From contig NC_054081.1 of assembly GCF_017562075.2 (NCBI RefSeq), positions 9,586,713 to 9,650,712 of the forward strand: DNA of 64,000 bases, in the 5' to 3' direction. The first letter of the stretch is position 1; the number at the start of each line of letters is the position of its first letter. The notes beneath the pieces are model-generated. The model was not told the DNA's origin. It was given only the letters and a program-made list of their open reading frames with translations, and did not search any database. This document shows positions 45,307 through 56,173 of the stretch, piece after piece. The DNA is from Anopheles merus (Eukaryota; Arthropoda; Insecta; Diptera; Culicidae). A program made the translations under genes and the position numbers.

Positions 45307-48300
45307 ATGCGGTGGAAGCTACTTCTGCTGCTTTTCTGTGCGGTATCGCTGATCTCCCTATCAACCAGTGCCGCCGCAGAGGAGCACGAGCAAGAGCAGG
45401 ATGACGCAACGGACGACGACTACGATGCGGTAGCGGCGGAGAATGAGGAGCAAACCGAACCGGAGGAGCAAACCGATCCGAGCGACGAACCAGAAGACAC
45501 CGATCAAAAAACGAACGAGGACGTGATCGACGTCGACACGGACGCAGTGGACGAGGGCAAGGATAAGAAGGGCAGATACTACAACTATGCCGACTTTCTG
45601 TCCGAGCTCGATATGTCCGACTCCAACTACAACTGGGAAGGTAAGCTAGATCAGTGTTTTAATTGTTTTTTTTTTTTTGGTTACTTGGAAAAGGATGAAA
45701 GTTCCCAACTACTGTACGCACACGAGATTCGTTTGAACTTGCTCGCTGTAGCCTAAAAACGACTCCCCTGTTTATCTTATCGTAGCACCTGTGTCCGCGT
45801 ATTCTTGGGCCCACACGGATGACACATTCATTTGCGCAAACGCTTGTTATTGATTAGATTAGACCCGTCCACAGTTGTGTTGGAGAGCTCACGACATACA
45901 CGCACGACTGGATATTACACGCGAGCGCAGGGGCTTCGCTGCGGGGCAGAGGTTAGCCGTGCACCGGAAGGGCTGTGAAGTGCCCGAAGAGCACACGGTA
46001 CATGTTGCAATTTTCATGCTGGAGCAACTCCACGCTCGGGAAGGCCGTTATCTTGATAACGGGCGTGTTGGGAACGATAACGACTTTCAATAACGACTTC
46101 GTCGAGCCGACTTCAAACATGGAGGACGCATGATTGAAGTTGATCGATTCGAAGTTTGCCAATGGCTTGGCTGGATAAGAGCAGTGGCATGAGCGTTATA
46201 CAGCGAGGAGAGGTCTTTCGAGGCTATGTATATCAGAATAGCTGATCAAGCCCATGCCCAAGCCAGCTTATGTTGCGCCCCTCCACAGAGTACAGCAGAC
46301 CACTTTATCTGATAACCCGTATCGTCTAGCGATAGATAAATTGTGTAGTGTCGATTGCGAAATGCTCTCCTTATGCGGTGTGCGTTGATTCATGGCCATC
46401 GATTACTGATTCTGATTCTGGCGATTCTGATTTCCCTGCCCTAATACTATAGATCCAATGAATCGCGTCCAGCCGAAGGAACCGCCGACCCACAGTATCG
46501 ACGGTGGGTACATCATCAACCCGACCCGGCTCGCCCAGATCCGGCGCAACTTCCTGTATCCGTTCTACGATCGGGGCGGTCCGGAAGATACCGGCGATCT
46601 GCAGCGCGACATACACGCCTCGATGCCGCAGGTCCACAAGAACTTCAACTTTCAGCTGCCGTTCTTCGGCTTCCGCTTCAACTATACGCGCGTGTCGATG
46701 AACGGCTTTCTGGAGTTTTCCGACCCGCCCGAACACTACACCTACCCGCTGTCGTTCCCGATCAAGGACTGGCCGCAGCGCAACGACCCCTCGTTCATTG
46801 GCATCTTCTTCTCCAAGTGCCGAATCGGGCGCATCTACCAGACCGACTTTGACCAGCGGGCGCCCGGCGTGTACTTCCGGATGGAGCGCGATCTGATGAC
46901 GCGCACTGATCGGGCGGGCGTCGAGATGCGCGAGCGCGTCATGTGGGACATCCGGGAGGGTGTGGTCGGGTCGGACACGTTCGTGCCGAAGCACGTCATC
47001 ATCACGACCTGGAAGAACATGAGCTTCGCCGGCGGCATTGACAACTCGCTCTACCGGGTAAGTGAGGGTCGAAGGGTGTAGCTGTCCTGCTGGTTTTACT
47101 GACACGAGTATCTCGCGCCTTCTTCAGACGAACTCGTTCCAGATGGTGCTGGCCACCGATGAGGTGTACACGTACGCCATCTTTAACTATGCGGAAATTA
47201 ACTGGTCCTCGCACACGGAGGCCGGCGGCGACACGACCGGTGGAGAAGGTGGCGTTCCCGCCTATGTAAGTGTAGCTGCGCATCTGTGTAAGGTGTGTAG
47301 GACGCCTAACTCACCTTAACGCTTCCTTTCCAGATCGGCTTTAACGCGGGCAATGGTACGCAGGCGTACGAGTACAAACCGTACAGCCAGGCGTCCGTGC
47401 TGCGCGACCTGACCGGGCGTGGCTGGGCGAACGGTTTCCCCGGCCGGCACATCTTCCGCATCGACGAGCGCATCATGCTCGGCACGTGCAACAAGGACAT
47501 TGACGCGTCCCATCTGCCGCTGGTGTTTGCGCCCGAGTCGGGCAACATGCTGGGCGGCACGGTGGTGAACATTACCGGGCCGTGCTTTACCCGCGAGGAC
47601 CGCATTGCCTGCCGGTTCGACACGGAGGAGGTGGTCGGCACGGTCGTCGACACGAACCGGGCCATCTGCATCCAGCCGTTCCTGAAGGCGCAGGGCTACA
47701 TCCGCTTCGAGATTTCGATCGGCACGGATCGGTTCAAGTGGCGCGGGCGCTACTTCGTGGAGACGCCCGCCACCGCCACCGATCGGATCTTCTTCGAGAC
47801 GGACGACGTGCACCGGCGCAACCCGAACGAGATCCGCATCACCTGGAACCGGTTCAACCTGACGACGAACCTGAACGCGAACGTGCAGATCTCGCTGTGG
47901 GGCTACCGGGAGGCGACGATCCGGCCCGAGCTCGAGTTCATCGACATGATCGAGACGCAGCTGACCAACACGGGCGCGTACACGATCATCCCGGCGAACT
48001 ACCGGATGCGCGACAACCCGCGCACGGTCGACATGCAGTTTGGTTTCATTCAGATCAACCTCACCAATCCGGAGCAGTACAACAATCTGCGCATTTCACC
48101 GTAAGTAGACGTGTTTAAGACGTGTTTACCCAGTTCCTATTCTGATTCCGATTCCGAAGGTGACTCAGATTTCGGAATTGGCTCCGGAATCAGAGTCAGT
48201 AATATAATTGAAATCAGGAGTATTAGAAACGACATCAGTCCCGGAATCTCCATGAGAAAGGATCATTTACAAATAATTTTGGGTTTTTGGAGGCTATCGA

Positions 48301-51300
48301 TACATATCATAGATCCAAACGTTTATTCACATGGAGATAACAAATTCGAATTTGATTTCGGATCCGATTCCTGAGTCAATTCCGGAACCGGTTCCTGATC
48401 CGATTCCGGAACCAGTTCCTGAACCGTTTCCGGAACTAGTTTCTGACTCGATTTCGATTCCGAAATCGATTTCGGACACTGATTCTGGATCTTCAATCCG
48501 GAATCGATTCTATAAAAAGGGAAGCTAGTCGGATCGATTCCGAACAAAACGTAATTTTTTCACATCACTACACAATACACTTTTGCCGTTTACTAACACC
48601 CTCCTCTTTATTAAAAAACAGCATCCTGTGGTCGAAACCGATCCCACTCGGTTGGTACTTTGGACCGCAGTGGGAGCGCATCCACGGGCGTAACTGGCCT
48701 CGGGCCCTATGCGACAATTGGCTGCGGACGGATCGGTTCCTGCGCAACTTTGCTCATGAGCTGCCGATCTGTCCGTGCACGCTCGAGCACGCGCTGCACG
48801 ACAAGGGCCGCTTCCTGCCGGATCCGGACTGCGACCGGGACTCGAACCCGACCTGCCTGCAGCACCGCGGTGCCATCCACTGCGTGCGGTCGGGGCAGCC
48901 GACGGTACAGGGGTCGGAGCAGCAGTGCTGCTACGACCGTAACAGCTACCTGATGCTGTCGTACGACCAGATGTGGGGTTCGCGGCCCCGCCGCAACCAC
49001 AACATTGGTCAGATCCCCTGGAACGAAGCCAACAAGGTGCCGACGCTGTCCTCCTGGTTCCACGACGTCCGCCCGTACTACTCCTGCTGCATGTGGCAGG
49101 ACGAGCAGGCGGTCGGCTGCGAAACGTTCCGGTTCGAGCGGCGACCGTCGCAGGACTGCATCGCCTACCAGTCGCCCGGTGTGGCCGGCGTGTTCGGCGA
49201 CCCGCACATTGTCACGTTCGACGGGCTGCAGTACACGTTCAACGGCATGGGCGAGTTTGTGCTGCTGCGCGGTAACAATGGGCGCGAGCGGATCGATGTT
49301 CAAGGCCGGTTCGAGCAGGTGGCGCGCAACATCCATGGTCCGGTGATGGCCACTCAACTGACATCGATAGCGGCGCGCGGCAACACATCCACGATTATTG
49401 AGGTGAGGTTGCGGCCACGTGAAGCCCAGTGGCGCTACCGGCTGGACGTGTTTGCGGACCAGCGGCGCATCTACTTCGACCGGCAGAGCCTCAAGTTCCA
49501 GCACTTCCACGGTGTGACCGTGTACACGCCGACCTACATCCTCAACCAGTCGGAGGTGGTGATCATGTTCTCGTCCGGCGTCGGTGTGGAGGTGGTGGAG
49601 AATAATGGCTTCATGACGGCACGCGTCTACACACCCTGGAGCTTTATCGTAAGTATTTGGAGTGGAGGTGGAGGATCTTTCTGAGATGGATGGGAGACTA
49701 CAGATATTACTCTTTTGCAGAATAAAACGCGCGGTCTGTTTGGCAACTGGAGCTGGGACATGCAGGATGACCTGGTGACCCCTGGAGGAGCGATCATCAC
49801 ACCCAACATCAACAATTTCCAGAACGTTCACGAACAGTTTGGATTACAATGTAAGTGTCCTTTAGCGTTATGTTTCATGAACGATTCGTTGAGACTCATT
49901 CGTATGAATCTTTAGTGATGAGCTATTTGAATCTCGCAGAGAACCTCCAAAGATCTTTATAATCATTTATAAATCTCTGAAGATTCGTAAATCTTCAAAC
50001 GATTATGAATATCTGAGAATCCAAAAATCTTCAAAGATTTATGAATTTCAATATATGGAATTTGGGACGATCCCGTGGTATAGTGGTCATCTTGTACGAC
50101 TTAACAACATGATGTAGTGGGTTCTAGCTTTGCAGAGATCTTTCGAGATTCATGTATTTTTTGAGAATCGCGTATCTGGATATTCTTGAATCTTTTCAAC
50201 CGAGATTATGATTAATTGAACCATTTCAAAGATTCATTCAACTTCGTGAATCTGAATCAGATACACTCGCTCAACACGCTAATCTCGGCTTTTGGTGCGA
50301 ATTCTAACGCTCGTTTGTTCACCCAACAGGGATGCTCTCCGATCGGGAGGTAGAGAACATCGGGCAGGCACTGTTTACGCGCGAGTTTGGCCGCACCTCG
50401 AGCTACTTCGCCAACGTCAGCTTCATACCGAACTTTGTGCGGGAACCGGCCAACTTCCTACCGCCGAACCGGTCCCAGGACGTGATACGAGCGGAGGAGC
50501 TGTGCGGCGAGAGCTACCAGTGTCGGTACGATTTCGGCATGTCGCTCAGCCGGGAGATGGCCCACTTCACCAAGAACTATCACGCGAGCGTCATCAACAT
50601 ACAGACGGTAAACGAAAAGTAAGTGGCGGGAAGATTTGCTCCCAGAGAATTTCAATAGATCCTAGCGCACTCTTTGCTGTGACTAACATATGACCACTTC
50701 TTTGTCTCCGGCCTCGCGATGATTCCTCAGACGTGTTGTATCGTGTGGTATACTGGAGACACCCCGGTTTGGCCGTAAGTCCAACTTCCTCTTCACACCC
50801 GGGGCGCGCGTATCGTTCGAATGTAACGAGGGCTTCTTCCTGATCGGCGACTCGCGTCGCATCTGCATGGAGAACGGCCAGTGGGACGTACCGGAGCACG
50901 GATACACGGAATGTTTGCGTAAGTATGAGCTCAGACAGTTTTGGCAGATGTCTCCCCTCCACTTCCCCTGTGTGTGTGTGTGTGTCTCTCTCTCTCGTGT
51001 CTGGTGTTACACCAACGTACCCAGCATTCGCCGTTCACCCTCGCCATTTCTCGCCTCGCCCCCGCAGGTGGTGTGTTCTATTCGCGCCGTACCGCTTGGA
51101 TCGCGATCGGCATTGTCATTGCTGTGATCATACCGCTGCTGCTGTGTATCGTGTGCGGCGTGTACTGTCTGCGCAAGCGCAAGCGCAAGGAGGACCCGGA
51201 CTGGCGGCTCCCGCTGCCGTCCCGCTCGGGGTCGCGCGCCACCCTGCGCAAGGGCGACGACAGCGAGTTCGACGACACGACGATCAAGAAGACGCTCCGG

Positions 51301-51591
51301 TACGACGCGACCTACCGGACGAACGAGCCGCTCGAGGGCAAACCGAACATACAGTTCGAGCCGAAAAAGATGGACCTGGACGAGGAAGATATCACGTCCT
51401 CGGAAGGAGGTGAATATAGCGCTAGGGTTGCACGTGATATCGAGTATAAAAACCTGGCTGATACCAAACAACTAGGTCGGCGCAGTCAGCGTGGCGTAGG
51501 CGGGCTGCAGCAGGCGGGCTTGTTCTCCGGCGAGGAGGAGGAGGACGACGACGACCCGAAGGGATATCCGCCGCCGCCGCCCCCGATGACC

Positions 51592-51625
<34 letters not shown>

Positions 51626-51879
51626 GTAGTATGCAGCCCGAATCGCCCACCCAGACGTACGGTGCGTACAGCCCAACGTTCAGCGACATCGATCAGGTCA
51701 GCAGCTTCGCCACCGAGGACAACTCGCCGCTCAATCAGCGCCGGCCGCAGAACGGCAACCTGTCGCCGATGCCCAACACGAGCCGCAGCTACTACACCGG
51801 CGAGCAGGGCCAGACGCAACCGCTGGTCCAGAACGTCGGACTGCCCAACCGCATGGACAGCCGCTCGACGGAGGTGTAA
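45307..51879 (+). CDS. mesh: Mesh, smooth septate junction protein (long-tail isoform)
   Basis: Exons 45307-45640, 46453-47057, 47128-47265, 47334-48100, 48622-49648, 49721-49850, 50330-50618, 50731-50918 and 51068-51879 give 1429 residues with consistent phases. Mesh is a transmembrane component of smooth septate junctions in the insect midgut. Order: signal peptide (about 1-23), a very acidic stretch (about 25-100), a NIDO-type domain (PFYDRGGPEDTGDL, LPFFGFRFNYTRVSMNGFLEF), an IPT-like region, a Cys-rich AMOP domain (about 640-810, QQCCYDRN, YYSCCMWQ), a VWD domain (GVFGDPHIVTFDG) and a Sushi domain (about 1098-1160, CGILETPRFG to CMENGQW). A transmembrane helix (IAIGIVIAVIIPLLLCIVC) and a 240-residue tail with polyQ (51594-51623) complete it. 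Several introns carry families A and D. A poly(A) signal for the gene is at 53459. Confidence 0.95.
48120..48560 (+). repeat. Family A hexamer-array element, copy A5, in a mesh intron
   Basis: GATTCCGA array, core (TCTCCATGAGAAAGGATC, AGATCCAAACGTTTATTC), second array, then GCTAGTCGGATCGATTCC and a CACATCACTA end. It fills most of the 521-bp intron 48101-48621. Confidence 0.75.
49866..50290 (+). repeat. Family D element, copy D3, in a mesh intron
   Basis: GATTCG/AATC arms flank a core (about 50070-50135) with a near-perfect tRNA A box (TGGTATAGTGG) and a weak B box (GGGTTCTAGC). Ends are worn (TTTCATGAACGATTCG on the left; CGCTCAACACG on the right). Confidence 0.65.
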
Positions 51880-52739
51880 GGAGTATGGTTTAGCATGGTA
51901 AACCCACCCCTGGAGACATCTTCCTTGTATCAGTATATGACAGGCACATAGAACACACACTTACACATACTTACACCACATACTTACACCAAACACAGAC
52001 TCACACACAGACACACAGATGCCAATGGGTATGTGTTTTGGAAATGTTTCTTTCGCCCCAACTCCTCCCAGCACCCCATCCCCCCCTCTAACTAACCATG
52101 GCAGGTTTGACAGGTAGAAGATCGGTTTAGTTGCAAAAGCGCAGCACTAAGAAAATAGCTTAATATATGGGGCAGCAGTGCCCTTGCTAGGAAGAACGTA
52201 ACCAGTTTCGCAGCAGTTGAAGTGTTAATCTTATCGTGTAAGGAATAGGAGCGCACCCCTTGAACAGGTTAGCGAAGTAAGCGCACCGGGGGCCGAGAGA
52301 GTACCTCTCAGCAGCAGCACAGAGGAAGCATTCTTGGAGGTCTGCAGAGATAAGATAAGGCGCTCGCTAGACCACCTCGAACGGTGTGTGCTCGATTTCA
52401 GTTCTTTTTTTTTTGTTCGCAATAAGCAGTATTTTAGATATCCATTTTGGACAACACCTCAACAGCTCGTTCGAGTGTTGTTGTGAGGTCCCATCATACT
52501 GGCAGACTAATGACTCTTCTCCAAAAAAACAAACCAACTAAAGCACAGCAATGGCAATGCCCGGTTTTTGACGATCCAGCGCTGTACTAAGACGTCCTCA
52601 AGAACGAGTCTTACTGTACCATCTGCACCAATGTTTTGAATTTAGCAGCCCCCCCCCCTCCCTCCTCCTCTATTTCTCGTCTGCCGTATCTACGTATCTT
52701 TTCTCGCCCACTCACCCACCTCTGGCGTGTCATTTGCAG

Positions 52740-52894
52740 GTGAGGAAGAGTACGTGGCACGGAACGCGGGCACCTCGTTCGGTATCGTGCTGGTCATAGT
52801 CATCCCGATACTGCTGATCGTCATACTGATCGTGCGCTACAAGATTAAAGGCTGGCAGCGTAGGGCGGGCGAGAAGGCCGGCAATAGTTTCTAG
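52740..52894 (+). CDS. mesh: Alternative last exon of mesh (short-tail isoform)
   Basis: This exon begins after TCATTTGCAG and accepts the same phase-1 donor (50918) as the 51068 exon, giving ECLREEEYVARNAG. It encodes a new membrane helix (FGIVLVIVIPILLIVILIV) and a short basic tail (RYKIKGWQRRAGEKAGNSF), then TAG. Used in place of the 51068-51879 exon it yields 1210 residues with the same ectodomain but no polyQ/Pro-rich cytoplasmic region. Frame, length and helix position fit a true mutually exclusive terminal exon. Confidence 0.85.
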
Positions 52895-53458
52895 CAGTAG
52901 GGCGGACACACAAACACAGTACCTTCGACAACAACAAACCAGTGCAGTTGCCATATCGATTCACTAAGCTAAGCGTTAGACGCGTCTAGACAATTAAGGA
53001 TCATCTTTCCCCCCCGCTCCTTCCAGTAAACTACTTCTTTAGGTCTATAATGTACTTTTTTCTATGTTTATTTTTAAGGGGTTTGTGTTTGAAAATGAAG
53101 ATAGAGAGAGAGTAAACAAAAATCCTTTACGTCGCTTCTTTTAAGTTACATGTAGCGTCAGCGTCAAACCATTTTTTTTATCCTCCATTCTGTTTGGTGC
53201 ATGGACACCGTAGGGACAAGCGAGCGCGATAACAAGTAATCGCTGTACCGCTTCATACGCATTGTGAGGCACGGGCTTTGCTTCACAATGTGAGATATGA
53301 TTGATATGCAATGACAACAACGGTGCCTCCCTCCGCACAGTGCAGTTTCAAGGAACGGTAAATTCAAAGATAATGATTTGCTTGGACATATCACAACACA
53401 ATAATAGTACACGATGATTATTTTTTTTTGTTGGCTAACCTGTACCGAAAGCAATTTC

Positions 53459-53464
53459 AATAAA
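53459..53464 (+). promoter_or_regulatory. Poly(A) signal of mesh (short isoform)
   Basis: AATAAA 565 bp after the short-isoform stop. Confidence 0.6.
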
Positions 53465-53864
53465 CGTTTCATCTTTACATTTAGCTTAAGGTTGGTGGTG
53501 TTTTGATTATTTTATTTGTTTGTTTGTTTGTTCTGTTCAGGTAAGTCTCAATTCACTGAAGCAACATTTCTTAATTCTTCAAAATAGCTCTAGTCAATAG
53601 TTACAGGACTATAAGGGTCCATAATTCCAAGATGACTACATAGAGCACACAGTCATGACACCTAAATCCCTGTTCAGGCACTGCTCACGAACCTATTAAG
53701 ATTCTGGAGTTGAAACTAATCTTACGTTAATCTATCCCTGGTAACCGAAATCAGATCCATCCTATAGTTGACATTGTGCTAGAACCTATTTAAGATTTAA
53801 AATAATAATTTTAAGATACTTGTTTCTTTTCAGGATTTGTTCTTGGCAGAATCTTTTTCTTTTT

Positions 53865-54020
53865 TGGCACAACAACCGTTAAGTGACTTAATGATTTCCC
53901 CCCATAGCAGGATCGTGAGTCCTACATATGGCGGCACGGTCCATTCGGGGCTTGAACCCATAACGAGCATGTTGTTAAGTCGTTCGAGTAGACGACTGTA
54001 CTACAAGACCGGATTGGAAC
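53865..54020 (-). mobile_element. SINE200-type SINE, partly deleted
   Basis: TTTGGCACAACAACCGTTAAG, then CCCCCCATAGCAGGATCGTG, GGGGCTTGAACCCATAACG and a CTACAAGACCGG head end. Same family as 28089-28306; about 40 bp of the middle is missing compared with the copy at 33358. Confidence 0.75.
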
Positions 54021-55509
54021 ATATTAAAGTTTTTAAATTGCATATTGAATTAGAACCTATCTTTATCTCTGAAATCATATAAACACCTCCTTGGTCCTAG
54101 ATGACCTACATTCTTATTGAAGAAAAGCAATACAAGAAAGACATCTATAATTCTAGACAGAAACGGTAGAGCTGGTGTATTGAGGCTATGCTGGTAAGGA
54201 CGAAATAAAAACTCCAGATAATATTTTGCAAGTCTATGTCGAAAAACTGGAGCACTGGAAGGACGTTTCATGTGTACCGAGGCTAACCAATAACTAGTCT
54301 TTATTTCTACCAGACAAGAACTACACAACTCAGACATGACATGACATGATGAATACTTATTCTTCATGCTGTGCCTACACAATCTAGGATATAAATGCCA
54401 GGATCAGGTTCAAACATGCAACTATATGTACGGATTATATGTACGGAAATAAACAAGAATTTGTGACGATCGTTAGCTTATTTCAACATCTTATTGACCT
54501 CCCGGACAGTTTTACGCACATCAGACGCGCTACGCGTTTAGTTGCCTCTCAAGAGAAGAACAAAATTATCAACTATGCCCCCCTCCCTGCTTGTTGTCGT
54601 GTTAGTTAGCAACGATGCCGTCTTCCTCCTCTATATTTACGAGTGCCTATTGAATTGCCAATAAATTGTGTTCCTAAGCGCGGAGTTCATGTGAGCGTTT
54701 GCGCTTATCTGGAACGAACGCTGACAGTACCGTTCGTGCCGATTCTTTCGCTCTACAAACTTTTAAATGACGTACCGTTTTTGTGTGGCATACAAGATGA
54801 TTTTGTTTGTTTTGTAAAAATAAAACGGAGAAGAAAAAAGATCCCAATTAAAGTCAGCATTGGTCGAAGCACACGGTGTGAATGAAACTGAACGAAGCGG
54901 CCACACCAACCACCCACCACCACGCTGCTTCGAGTGCGTATTTGAGCCGCACACACACACACATTAGACCGGACAACCTTACCCTTACATACACAGAGAA
55001 ACAATCACTACGGTCTATGCTGGCTGAGAGCAGGGCGTAAACATGCTTAAACGGTTGCGGCGCGCCGACGATCTCCCCGTTGCGCACAGATGTCGCGGGC
55101 TGCGTATCAGCGCCGAAACTGATATGCGGCGCGCACGCCCTTGGGGGGGTGAGCGATACGTTGTCCCGTTGTCAGGCACGGGTAATCTTCCTGCGAGCAT
55201 TCCGTCGCCGGTTGCGTCTCGGTGTGGAAGCGTGTTTGTGACGAGCCCTTTTTGCTGCTACCTTTAGAGTAGTGTACGATCGACCGTGTTCATCCCACCT
55301 TGGACAGCGTCAGTTCAGTGGGTGCGTTTGTGTGTTAGTGTCGGGATTTTTGTTGTTTTTCGGATGTGCGTAGAGCTTGTACGAGCTCCGCAGGTACCGA
55401 CAGTGATCAGGATACGTCAGGCAACGTGTGTGGTTGAACGAGATAGAGGGAGAGCGAATCGAGCAGGTACACGCATCCTAGCCAACGCTCGCGCACACAA
55501 CCTAGCACG

Positions 55510-56124
55510 ATGCTGGGCCGGCTGTTACTCTCACGCGGATATCACAGCACAAAGGGTGTGTTTGGGCATCGTCCCCGGCCAACGACGCGCTATGAAGGTA
55601 AGGCTTTTGCGTTGGTGCGAACGCTAAAGAGCAGTAGAAGCTGCTCGTACCGGTTGCACACGGTGCCGGTGCCTCGATCAATGCCCTCCGCTGCTTCTAT
55701 CAAACGATTCTGCGATTGCAATTCAAACCCGTTCGAGAGCCTACCTGCGCTGCAGAGTGTATACCGATCGTAGTCTCCTATCACCGGACAGACAGTCGAG
55801 ACAGAGTGTTGGAGTTTTTTTTTTTGTGTGGTGTTTGCTTTCCATCTTTCTATCTGCGCCTTCCCTCCCGGCCAAAGATGCCAGTTGCCGAGTGCTTTTG
55901 TTAAGCTCTCCTTATCGCGTCCACTGATGTGTCTCCACACACAGAGAGTCCCAGTTGAAGTATGCGGATTCCTCTCGTCACCTGGCGCGCATCCGTGCTG
56001 ATAAGACCGCGTGGTGTGTGCTTGACGATGGCCTTGCCACGGATGCAACAGCCATGAGGTCCTGCTGGTAGATCACACTTTGAAAGCAAACCACCTCAAC
56101 GCTTATCTATGTGCGAATTGTGAA

Positions 56125-56173
<49 letters not shown>

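Larger units (their letters stand above)
52895..55509. other. Mesh 3' UTR and DHTKD1 promoter region
   Basis: 52895-53480 is the shared mesh 3' UTR, ending near AATAAA at 53459. 53865-54020 holds a SINE. 54030-55000 has nothing I recognise. 55000-55509 is GC-rich and should hold the DHTKD1 promoter and leader; an initiator-like TCAGT occurs near 55310. Confidence 0.55.
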
